Source: Pseudomonas capsici
Lineage (GTDB): Bacteria; Pseudomonadota; Gammaproteobacteria; Pseudomonadales; Pseudomonadaceae
NCBI RefSeq assembly: GCF_017165765.1
Contig: NZ_JAFGZD010000019.1
Span: forward strand, 1-64,000
Direction of reading: 5' to 3'
DNA: 64,000 nucleotides
Both the position numbers and the translations under genes were made by a program. This document shows positions 43,357 through 51,608 of the stretch, in pieces. The number at the start of each line of letters is the position of its first letter. The first letter of the stretch is position 1. Below the pieces are notes generated by a model. It saw only the letters and a program-made list of their open reading frames with translations. It ran no database searches and was not told where the DNA came from.

Positions 43357-44781
43357 ATGTCCTCGCCTGCATCACTGCGCATCGAAAAAGACCTGCTTGG
43401 TGTTCTCGAAGTACCTGCTCACGCTTACTACGGCATTCAGACCCTGCGAGCAGTGAATAACTTTCACCTCTCCGGCGTACCGCTTTCGCACTACCCGAAA
43501 CTGGTCATCGGACTGGCAATGGTCAAGCAGGCAGCAGCCGATGCAAACCACAAGCTGGGACACCTCAACGATGCCAAGCACGCAGCCATCAGCGAAGCGT
43601 GCGCACGTCTGATCCGCGGCGATTTCCACGATCAGTTCGTTGTCGACATGATCCAGGGCGGCGCTGGCACTTCAACCAACATGAATGCCAACGAAGTCAT
43701 CGCCAACATCGCCCTTGAAGCCATGGGCTTCGAAAAAGGCGAATACAAGCACCTGCACCCGAACAACGACGTGAACATGGCTCAGTCGACCAACGATGCA
43801 TACCCGACGGCCATCCGTCTGGGTCTGCTGCTGGGCCATGACGCCATGCTCGCCAGCCTCGAAAGCCTGATCCAGTCTTTCGCCGCCAAGGGCGAAGAAT
43901 TCAGCCACGTTCTGAAAATGGGCCGTACCCAGTTGCAGGACGCGGTGCCGATGACCCTGGGCCAGGAATTCCGTGCCTTCGCCACCACCCTGACCGAAGA
44001 CCTGAACCGCCTGCGCACTCTGGCTCCGGAACTGCTGACCGAAGTGAACCTGGGCGGTACTGCAATCGGTACCGGCATCAACGCCGACCCGGGCTATCAG
44101 AAGCTGGCGGTCGAGCGTCTGGCAATCATCAGCGGCCATCCGCTGATTCCGGCTGCCGACCTGATCGAAGCGACTTCCGACATGGGTGCCTTCGTGCTGT
44201 TCTCCGGCATGCTCAAGCGTACCGCGGTCAAGCTGTCGAAGATCTGCAACGACCTGCGCCTGCTGTCCAGCGGCCCACGCACCGGCATCAACGAAATCAA
44301 CCTGCCAGCGCGTCAGCCGGGCAGCTCGATCATGCCAGGCAAGGTCAACCCGGTCATCCCGGAAGCCGTCAACCAGGTTGCCTTTGAAATCATCGGCAAC
44401 GATCTGGCCCTGACCATGGCAGCCGAAGGCGGCCAACTGCAGCTCAACGTCATGGAGCCGCTGATCGCCTACAAGATCTTCGACTCGATCCGCCTGCTGC
44501 AACGTGCCATGGACATGCTGCGCGAGCACTGCATCGTCGGTATCACCGCCAACGAACAGCGCTGCCGTGAACTGGTCGAGCATTCCATCGGCCTGGTCAC
44601 CGCACTGAACCCTTACATCGGTTACGAAAACTCGACCCGTATCGCTCGCGTCGCCCTGGAAAGTGGCCGCGGCGTACTGGAACTGGTCCGCGAAGAAGGC
44701 TTGCTCGACGACGCGATGCTCGATGACATCCTGCGTCCGGAGAACATGATCGCTCCGCGTCTGGCGCCTCTGAAGGCCTGA
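43357..44781 (+). CDS. aspA: Aspartate ammonia-lyase (aspartase)
   Basis: 474 residues, fumarase/aspartase superfamily. The catalytic serine loop is GSSIMPGKVNPVIPE; other landmarks are GGAGTSTNMNANEVIANIAL and GRTQLQDAVPMTLGQEF. It converts L-aspartate to fumarate and ammonia. The ATG at 43357 begins MSSPASLRIEKDLLGVLEVP, the family N-terminus; the frame is open 52 codons upstream without conservation. It is followed by a terminator, then the AGCS transporter and asparaginase genes that fit the same amino-acid use. Confidence 0.95.
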   Translation: MSSPASLRIEKDLLGVLEVPAHAYYGIQTLRAVNNFHLSGVPLSHYPKLVIGLAMVKQAAADANHKLGHLNDAKHAAISEACARLIRGDFHDQFVVDMIQGGAGTSTNMNANEVIANIALEAMGFEKGEYKHLHPNNDVNMAQSTNDAYPTAIRLGLLLGHDAMLASLESLIQSFAAKGEEFSHVLKMGRTQLQDAVPMTLGQEFRAFATTLTEDLNRLRTLAPELLTEVNLGGTAIGTGINADPGYQKLAVERLAIISGHPLIPAADLIEATSDMGAFVLFSGMLKRTAVKLSKICNDLRLLSSGPRTGINEINLPARQPGSSIMPGKVNPVIPEAVNQVAFEIIGNDLALTMAAEGGQLQLNVMEPLIAYKIFDSIRLLQRAMDMLREHCIVGITANEQRCRELVEHSIGLVTALNPYIGYENSTRIARVALESGRGVLELVREEGLLDDAMLDDILRPENMIAPRLAPLKA

Positions 44782-44843
44782 CCGAAAATGATTTTCGCAA
44801 CATGCTCACCAGGTTGAGGGCCTAGACACCCCTCACCTTTTGG

Positions 44844-44877
44844 GGGTCTGGGAGTGATTCTCCAGACCCTTTTTTTT
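44844..44877 (+). terminator. Terminator after aspA
   Basis: GGGTCTGG (44844-44851) pairs with CCAGACCC (44862-44869), with GAG/CTC inside, followed by eight T residues (44870-44877). Confidence 0.9.
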
Positions 44878-45062
44878 GCCTGCTTGCTGACGACCCAAAG
44901 GAGGGCATCAAGCACCTGAAAAGCCCGTTTTTGCTGAGGTCCTGCAAAAACATTCGTTTCGCACCGCAAATGAAGATTCAGTTACACAACAAAGCGGCTA
45001 CAGACGTAAAAACTTTGCACCGGTATAGTGCGCCCCCTCAAAAGTAGCGAGGAATAACAAAA

Positions 45063-46514
45063 ATGTTGGAAATGATTAACGACTTCCTCTCCGGAAAGGT
45101 CCTCATCGTCCTTATCGTAGGCCTAGGTGGTTACTTCACGATCCGCTCGCGTTTCGTTCAGTTTCGTCACTTCTTCCACATGTTCGCGGTCTTTCGCGAC
45201 AGCTTGCGTAGCAGCGCGGGTCAACTGAGTTCGTTCCAGGCCCTGATGCTCAGCCTTGCGGGCCGCGTCGGTGCAGGCAACATCGCAGGTGTCGGCCTTG
45301 CCGTGACACTGGGCGGCCCGGGTGCCGTATTCTGGATGTGGGTTACCGCGCTGGTCGGCATGTCCAGCAGCTTCATCGAGTGTTCCCTCGCTCAGCTCTA
45401 CAAACGCAAGGACTCCGAAGGCCAGTTCCGCGGCGGTCCATCGTTCTATATCCAGCACGGCCTGGGCAAGCGCTGGCTGGGTATGGTCATGGCAGTCCTG
45501 CTGATCATGACTTTCGGTCTTTCCTTCAACGGCCTGCAATCCCATGCCGTGACCGACTCGCTCAATAGCGCTTTCGGTGTGGACCACACCACCACCGGTA
45601 TCTGTCTGGTCGTTCTGCTGGGCCTGGCGTTCGTCGGTGGCATCAAGCGTATCGCTGCCATTTCCGACCTGCTGGTACCGGTCAAAACCCTGATCTACAT
45701 CGCGGTCACCATTTACGTCATCGCCATCCAGATCGATCACGTTCCAGCCATGCTGGTCACCATCGTCAAGAGCGCCTTCGGTCTTGACCCGGTGTTTGGC
45801 GGCCTGATCGGCAGCGCAATCGTGATGGGCGTCAAACGTGGCGTCTTCGCCAACGAAGCCGGTCTGGGCAGTGCCCCGAACGTTGCCGCCGTTGCACAGG
45901 TCGAGCACCCGGTTGCCCAAGGCGTGGTTCAGGCGTTCAGCGTATTCCTCGACACTTTCGTGATCTGCACCTGTACTGCCTTGCTGATCCTGCTGTCCGG
46001 TATCTATGACGTCGGCTACAGCGGCAACGGTATCGTTCTGGCACAGAACTCTCTGGCAGCCGTAGTCGGTGACTGGGGCCGTATCTTCATCAGCGTTGCG
46101 CTGGCCCTGTTCGTATTCACCTCGATCCTCTACAACTACTACCTGGGCGAAAACAGCCTGCGCTTCCTGGTAGGCGAGAAGATCCAGGCCATCGTCGGCT
46201 TCCGCATCGTGGTTCTGGCCCTGATCTTCTGGGGTGCCGTAGTGGACCTCAAGACGGTGTTCGCCTTCGCCGACATCGCCATGACCCTGCTGGCCTTCGT
46301 CAACCTGATCGCCCTGGCGCTGCTGTTCAAGGTCGCCATGCGTATCATGCGTGACTACGATGCCCAGCGTAAGGCAGGCATCAAGGTTCCGGTCTTCGAT
46401 TCCAGCAAGTTCCCGGATCTGGATCTGGACCGCAACGCCTGGCCAGCCAACCCGACGCAACAGCCTCAAGGCAGCGTCGACGCGGCAGCCAAACCTGCTT
46501 CACAAGCACACTAA
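45063..46514 (+). CDS. Sodium:alanine/glycine symporter (AGCS family)
   Basis: 483 residues with 10-11 hydrophobic helices. LMLSLAGRVGAGNIAGVGLA and VKRGVFANEAGLGSAPNVAA are AGCS signatures (the G-x-G-N-I-x-G sodium/substrate site and the FANEAGLGSA loop). Imports small neutral amino acids with Na+. The ATG at 45063 has AGCGAGGAA about 10 bases upstream. The asparaginase gene begins 26 bp after its stop, so the two are probably co-transcribed; the precise substrate is not certain. Confidence 0.92.
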   Translation: MLEMINDFLSGKVLIVLIVGLGGYFTIRSRFVQFRHFFHMFAVFRDSLRSSAGQLSSFQALMLSLAGRVGAGNIAGVGLAVTLGGPGAVFWMWVTALVGMSSSFIECSLAQLYKRKDSEGQFRGGPSFYIQHGLGKRWLGMVMAVLLIMTFGLSFNGLQSHAVTDSLNSAFGVDHTTTGICLVVLLGLAFVGGIKRIAAISDLLVPVKTLIYIAVTIYVIAIQIDHVPAMLVTIVKSAFGLDPVFGGLIGSAIVMGVKRGVFANEAGLGSAPNVAAVAQVEHPVAQGVVQAFSVFLDTFVICTCTALLILLSGIYDVGYSGNGIVLAQNSLAAVVGDWGRIFISVALALFVFTSILYNYYLGENSLRFLVGEKIQAIVGFRIVVLALIFWGAVVDLKTVFAFADIAMTLLAFVNLIALALLFKVAMRIMRDYDAQRKAGIKVPVFDSSKFPDLDLDRNAWPANPTQQPQGSVDAAAKPASQAH

Positions 46515-46540
46515 TCACCGAAATGCCGCAGGAGAGAACC

Positions 46541-47542
46541 ATGGCTCATGATGCACCCCAACCCGCTCAGCGAGTGATGGTTCTTTACACCGGCGGCACC
46601 ATCGGCATGCAAGCCAGCGCCAATGGCCTGGTTCCAGCTTCCGGTTTCGAGGCAAGGATGGCCGGGCAACTGGCCGACCTTCCTGAACTGGTGGTACCGC
46701 AGTGGCGTTTTCGCGAGATGTCGCCCCTGATCGACAGCGCCAACATGACGCCCGATTACTGGCTGCGCCTGCGCGAAGCGGTGATCGAAGCCGTGGATGA
46801 GGGCTGCGACGCGGTGCTGGTGCTGCATGGCACCGACACCCTGGCCTACAGCGCTGCCGCGGCCAGCTTCCAGTTGCTGGGGCTCGATGCGCCAGTGGTG
46901 TTCACCGGCTCCATGCTGCCCGCCGGCGTACCCGACAGCGATGCCTGGGAAAACGTCAACGGCTCCCTGCTGGCACTGGGTTCGGGCCTGACACCGGGTG
47001 TTCACCTGTACTTCCACGGAGAACTGATGGCGCCCACACGCTGCGCGAAGATCCGCAGCTTCGGTCGTCATCCGTTCGCACCGTTGCAACGCTCCCGTGG
47101 CGGTCAGGCGGCGACTTCGTTGCCCGAGGCGCTGGATTATCGTCAGCCCAAGGCACTGGTGAATGTCGCCGTATTGCCTCTGTTTCCCGGTATCGGAGCA
47201 GCGCAGATCGATGCGCTGGTCGAAAGCGGTATCAAAGGCCTGGTGCTCGAATGCTTCGGCAGTGGCACAGCCCCTAGCGAAAACCCACAATTCATGGCCA
47301 GCCTGGAGCGTGCACGGCAACAGGACATCTGCGTGGTCGCGATCACTCAATGTCATGAAGGCGGTGTCGATCTGGATATCTACGAAGCAGGCAGCAAGCT
47401 GCGCGACGTGGGCGTCCTTTCCGGTGGCGGCATGACCCGTGAAGCAGCGCTTGGCAAACTGCATGCGCTGCTGGGGGCAGGCTTGAAGATTGAAGAGGTC
47501 CGGCGTCTGGTGGAGCTGGATCTGTGTGGAGAGCTGCGTTAA
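46541..47542 (+). CDS. ansA: L-asparaginase (type I-like)
   Basis: 333 residues. The catalytic threonines are in VLYTGGTIGMQASANGL and VLHGTDTLAYSAAA; a PALIRLFPGIGA-like stretch reads NVAVLPLFPGIGAAQIDALV, and there is no signal peptide, as in cytoplasmic type I enzymes. Hydrolyses asparagine to aspartate, which AspA upstream would convert to fumarate. ATG 46541 has GGAGAG 6 bases before it. An ATG six codons earlier lacks this spacing. Confidence 0.9.
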   Translation: MAHDAPQPAQRVMVLYTGGTIGMQASANGLVPASGFEARMAGQLADLPELVVPQWRFREMSPLIDSANMTPDYWLRLREAVIEAVDEGCDAVLVLHGTDTLAYSAAAASFQLLGLDAPVVFTGSMLPAGVPDSDAWENVNGSLLALGSGLTPGVHLYFHGELMAPTRCAKIRSFGRHPFAPLQRSRGGQAATSLPEALDYRQPKALVNVAVLPLFPGIGAAQIDALVESGIKGLVLECFGSGTAPSENPQFMASLERARQQDICVVAITQCHEGGVDLDIYEAGSKLRDVGVLSGGGMTREAALGKLHALLGAGLKIEEVRRLVELDLCGELR

Positions 47543-47566
47543 GCAGCTCGCCCACCACAGCAGGAC

Positions 47567-49171
47567 CTAAAAGGTAGCCGCAGTGCTACCTTTTTCATTG
47601 GCAACAAACTCCGTATTCCCTCCTTCCTGCCATTTGATGACGTTGCTCGGGTCAGCCTCGCTGCGCACGATGCACTTCCATTCATAGCGGGTATTGTCGG
47701 CAAGCCTGATTTGCCCTTTCCAGTTCGGGTACTGGCTCAGATCATCCAGGCGAACAGCTCTTGCGGGGTTCCACTCGCCCAGCTCGAAGCCCGATCCCAC
47801 GACATACACACTTTCACCTACCCGGGTTTCGCCCTTGTCACAGCGAAACTGCACATCGACCCCCTTGGCCCGCCAGATCCGTATGGCCCCGTTGTCGCCT
47901 GCAACCAGCGCCTGACTGAAACTGGTCGGCACACTCTCGCTCTTGAAGTTGGAGCCCAGTGCAACCAGCAGCATCTGTTGCGAGCCTGTCACCTCGGCGA
48001 CCAGCCCTGAGTAATTGTCCAGAAAGCTGATCGCCGAATCGGCCTTGATACCGGCCGTGCGCCGTATCTCTATCAACTGGCGCAGCAGTTGGCCGCGCGG
48101 CCAGTCATACATGTCCGGCCAGTAGACGACAGGTGTGCCGGGGCTGCTGAGAATGTAGGCATAGGCCTGATCCCGGAGATGCTCGGGCAAAGACCAGTGA
48201 TGCTGACCGCCATTGGCACCCGGCGAATAGCCGGTGTCATGGTTATCCACAAAGGTTACGGCGGCCGCACGCCAGGCGGGATCGGGATTGCCATTGAGCC
48301 CGTGTCGCCATTCGGCAAGCCCGGCGTTCTGCATGCGCTCCTTGAGAGCGAAATCGAATACCGTGCAATGCGACTGATTGGACCAGTCTTTCAGACTGTC
48401 CTGCCAGGTCGCATTGCGTCGCCAGTCATTGGCAGGATATTCGTTCGGCGCTTTCCAGAGCTCCCCCACGCAGAATTGCCCGTCCCCGAAGGCTTTCATC
48501 CAGTTATCCACAGTCGTGGCGCTATAGCCTTTTACAAAATCGAAACGCAGGCCATCGGCGGAGTAGTTGTCACGCAGATTCAGGAACTCGTTCTTGAAGA
48601 GGCTGAACACTTCGGGCTTTTGCGTATTGAGGTCGGCATCACCGCCCATGAACGGATCGCCATCGTCACACTGGGCGCAACCGTCGCGCCAGGCCGTCTT
48701 GTCGCTCAGGGCATCCTTGAGCGCAGGCCCGACGTGTTGTCGATCCATGTGGTTGGGCACCACGTCATAGATCACTTTGATATTGCCAACGCTCAAGGCA
48801 TCGACAGCCTGCCTGAGTTCGGCATCGCTGCCATAAGCGCTGTTCTTGTCGAAGTCCTGCCAGAAATACCCTTCGCCACCACCCGAAGCGCCCGAGCCGG
48901 GATCGCTCCAGCGCGAGGTATCCCGCCAGGGCACAGGCATCCAGACCGAGGTAAAGCCATCGGCACTGATCTGCGGGGCCATTGTCTTGAGTGTGCTGTA
49001 CCAACTGCCCGGACTTGAGCGGCTGGAGTTCCAGTGAAAACCCTGCAGCACGATTTCATCGTTGCCGTCGTTACGCGTGCCATCAGGGGTGTTGCCGTGA
49101 AGATCGTCGGCACTGGAGGCCTGGGCCGCCAGCAAGAGTATTGAGAGCGCACCGAGCTTGAAAAGCTGCAT
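47567..49171 (-). CDS. Secreted maltotetraose-forming alpha-amylase with starch-binding domain
   Basis: 534 residues. Signal peptide 1-21 (MQLFKLGALSILLLAAQASS). The GH13 barrel matches P. stutzeri/P. saccharophila maltotetraohydrolase nearly motif for motif: EIVLQGFHWN, GGGEGYFWQDF, VVPNHMDRQ, GLRFDFVKGY with nucleophile Asp211, FCVGELWKAPNEYP with acid/base Glu237, and FVDNHDTGYSPGANGGQHHW with Asp312. The C-terminal ~105 residues (VDVQFRCDKGETRVGESVYV and following, with GEWNPARAVRL and YPNWKGQIRL) are a CBM20 starch-binding domain. It releases maltotetraose from starch ends outside the cell. Convergent with ansA; single gene. Confidence 0.92.
   Translation of the reverse strand: MQLFKLGALSILLLAAQASSADDLHGNTPDGTRNDGNDEIVLQGFHWNSSRSSPGSWYSTLKTMAPQISADGFTSVWMPVPWRDTSRWSDPGSGASGGGEGYFWQDFDKNSAYGSDAELRQAVDALSVGNIKVIYDVVPNHMDRQHVGPALKDALSDKTAWRDGCAQCDDGDPFMGGDADLNTQKPEVFSLFKNEFLNLRDNYSADGLRFDFVKGYSATTVDNWMKAFGDGQFCVGELWKAPNEYPANDWRRNATWQDSLKDWSNQSHCTVFDFALKERMQNAGLAEWRHGLNGNPDPAWRAAAVTFVDNHDTGYSPGANGGQHHWSLPEHLRDQAYAYILSSPGTPVVYWPDMYDWPRGQLLRQLIEIRRTAGIKADSAISFLDNYSGLVAEVTGSQQMLLVALGSNFKSESVPTSFSQALVAGDNGAIRIWRAKGVDVQFRCDKGETRVGESVYVVGSGFELGEWNPARAVRLDDLSQYPNWKGQIRLADNTRYEWKCIVRSEADPSNVIKWQEGGNTEFVANEKGSTAATF
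47569..47595. terminator. Bidirectional terminator shared by ansA and the amylase gene
   Basis: AAAAGGTAGC (47569-47578) pairs with GCTACCTTTTT (47585-47595). It follows the ansA stop by 26 bases on the plus strand and lies inside the last codons of the amylase gene on the minus strand. Confidence 0.8.
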
Positions 49172-49281
49172 GGCGATACTCCTCGGAAAGAAGTTATCGC
49201 CAGAGTAGGCACCGCCCGCAGGCTTGTAACCTGATAGAACTGACAGAACGCCCTTTCAGTTTTTCACGAAAAGACGCGTCC

Positions 49282-50190
49282 TTATTCCTGCAACGCAGGG
49301 GCTCGCCTGGACTTGCTTTCCACCTCGGCCCCTTTGAGCATCGAGGCCAGATTGCGCTCGATGTTCTCGCACAGCGCAATCGTCTGAATCTCATGCTGGC
49401 TCGCACGGAACGGGCTTTGCAGGTCTGTACCGATCTTTTCGATGGCAAGCAGCATGAAGCCCACGACCGTCGACGCCAGGGGCGTGAACCAGCCCAGGGT
49501 TTCAACCAGACCGATGGGTACGATCAGGCAGAACAGGGTGATGAACAACCGCGGGAACGCTACGTAGGGGTAAGGCAGCGGGGTGTTGGCGATACGCTCC
49601 ATACCGCCCTGGCAGTTGGAGAGATCCACCATCGTCGATTCGAGGCGTGCCAGACGAATGCTGTCCAGACGCCCGGCCTTGTACTCCTTGGCAATCAGCG
49701 CAGCGCTGGCATTGAGCAGATCGTTGGGGAAGTTATTGGTGTCCAGGCGGCGCTCGAACTCTTCGCGAGGAATCAGGGCCTGTATATCGGCTTGGGTAAC
49801 ATCACCCTTCAGATGCGCCGCCAGGGCTTTCACATAAGCCACATGGCGACGCAGCAATACCGCCTTGATCGGGTTGATGCCCTCCTCGTCATCGATCAGC
49901 GTCAATGTCTGGCGAGCGAAGCTGCGGGAGCTGTTGACCATGGCTCCCCAGAGAGTCCGGGCTTCCCACCAGCGGTTGTAGGCGCTGGAGTTACGAAAAC
50001 TGATCAACACCACCAGGGACGACCCCAACAGCGTCAACGGCATCGATGGCAGGGTGATCTTGCGCTCCAGGTACAACATGAAGTCGACCGTCACAATCAC
50101 ATCCCATATCAGCAGCCAGAAAAGCGACCACCCTACATAACCGATTGTCCTGTTCAGAAATCGGGACTTCTCAATGATCGCCTTTCGCAA
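49282..50190 (-). CDS. Bestrophin-family membrane protein (UPF0187, YneE-like)
   Basis: 302 residues with four hydrophobic segments. LISFRNSSAYNRWWEARTLW and GAMVNSSRSFARQTLTLIDD are typical of bacterial bestrophins, which form pentameric ion channels. The start is TTG at 50190, because GAGG lies ~6 bases upstream and no ATG is available before the conserved first helix. The ion selectivity is unknown. Separate from the YeeE gene by ~120 bp. Confidence 0.87.
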   Translation of the reverse strand: MRKAIIEKSRFLNRTIGYVGWSLFWLLIWDVIVTVDFMLYLERKITLPSMPLTLLGSSLVVLISFRNSSAYNRWWEARTLWGAMVNSSRSFARQTLTLIDDEEGINPIKAVLLRRHVAYVKALAAHLKGDVTQADIQALIPREEFERRLDTNNFPNDLLNASAALIAKEYKAGRLDSIRLARLESTMVDLSNCQGGMERIANTPLPYPYVAFPRLFITLFCLIVPIGLVETLGWFTPLASTVVGFMLLAIEKIGTDLQSPFRASQHEIQTIALCENIERNLASMLKGAEVESKSRRAPALQE

Positions 50191-50312
50191 AAATCACCTC
50201 ATCGATAAAAGTGCGGGACTGCCAAATACCCGACCGACTACCGAGGGTTTGAATGCCGTTAGCGCAGATGGTTCGCTATCGGACGCTTTTTATGCCAGAC
50301 AATCGGACGCAC

Positions 50313-51524
50313 TCAGCAACCGCTCAGGGCCACCTGAGGACGCTCCGAAGCGAAAAAGAACGGTCGGAAACGAACACCGACAACGTTGCCTGCATAAGCT
50401 GCCAGCAACCACAGCCAGCCATGCAGGCTGCCCGAAGCAATACCGCTGAAATACGCGCCGATGTTACAACCGTAGGCCAGGCGTGAGCCGTAGCCAAGCA
50501 GCAGGCCGCCCACCACGGCAGCGATCAGCGAACGGGCCGGAATATTCAGATTCGGTGCAAAACGCCCCGCCAGCCCGGCAGCCAACAACGCCCCGATCAT
50601 GATGCCGACATCCATCACGCTGGTAATGTCTTCCCAGACCGGAGCCGCCAGCGCCTTGGCATTCGCCGGCATCTGCCAGAATACCCAGCTGCCGACATCC
50701 ACACCAAGGCTTCCTGCCACTTTGGCCCCCCACAGAGCGAAAGCCGACGTGATACCCCAAGGCCGCCCGGCCAGCGCCAGAGTCGCATAGTTCAACAACG
50801 CCAGAGCCACCGCCCCCCAGACCAGAATCCATGGGCCGCGCAGGAATCGTTGCAGGCCACGATGCTCGCTGGTGACAGGCGCTTCAAGCTCGCCATGGCG
50901 GTGTTTTTCCAGACGCACGGTCAGCCACGCAATGAACGCGAATACCGCCAGACTCAGCCCCAGGGCAGGCATCACGCCAAAGCTTTTCACGATGGAGGTG
51001 GCCGGGAAGGATGGCAGCGAGAACCACCAGTCGACATGGTGAGTCGCAATCAGGGAGCCGAGGATGAAGAACAGCAGAGTCACCAGCATCCGCGCATTGC
51101 CGCCACCGGCAGTGAACAGGGTGCCCGAGGCACACCCACCGCCCAGTTGCATCCCGATACCGAAGATGAACGCTCCGAACACCACCGAAACACCCGCCGG
51201 GGCGACCAGCCCGTTGACCGGCTGGCCAAACAGCGTGCCAGCGCCCAAAGCAGGAAAGAACAGCACAACCGCCAACGCCAGCATAACCATCTGGGCCCGC
51301 AAGCCTGCGCCCCGTCGCTCCTTGATGAAGACCCGCCATGCAGACGTGAAACCGAACGCTGCGTGATAGAGCGTAAGGCCCAGAGCCGCGCCCACGATCA
51401 GCAACAGTACCTGACGCACATTGGTGCTACTGAGCAAGAACAGCGCAGCGGATAAAAGCAGTAGAACAGCGACCAACGTCACACCGGGCTTGCGCGAAGG
51501 CGCAGCCGAAAGAGAAGTACTCAT
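50313..51524 (-). CDS. YeeE/YedE family sulfur-compound transporter
   Basis: 403 residues, about nine or ten hydrophobic helices in two repeats. Conserved cysteines stand in GGGCASGTLFTAGGG and YGCNIGAYFSGIASGSLHGW, the positions used for thiosulfate conduction in YeeE-type proteins. The full-length YedE form is often linked to selenium or thiosulfate uptake; which ion moves here is not decidable. The next gene upstream is the MocR regulator, 84 bp away on the same strand, so co-transcription is possible. Confidence 0.85.
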   Translation of the reverse strand: MSTSLSAAPSRKPGVTLVAVLLLLSAALFLLSSTNVRQVLLLIVGAALGLTLYHAAFGFTSAWRVFIKERRGAGLRAQMVMLALAVVLFFPALGAGTLFGQPVNGLVAPAGVSVVFGAFIFGIGMQLGGGCASGTLFTAGGGNARMLVTLLFFILGSLIATHHVDWWFSLPSFPATSIVKSFGVMPALGLSLAVFAFIAWLTVRLEKHRHGELEAPVTSEHRGLQRFLRGPWILVWGAVALALLNYATLALAGRPWGITSAFALWGAKVAGSLGVDVGSWVFWQMPANAKALAAPVWEDITSVMDVGIMIGALLAAGLAGRFAPNLNIPARSLIAAVVGGLLLGYGSRLAYGCNIGAYFSGIASGSLHGWLWLLAAYAGNVVGVRFRPFFFASERPQVALSGC

Positions 51525-51608
51525 TGGAAAATCTCAGCAGGGAAAACAGTCCCGCGCAGTATATCCCCTCGCCACAGGCTACTGGTCAGGCAACGAAAGA
51601 GTCCTCGG

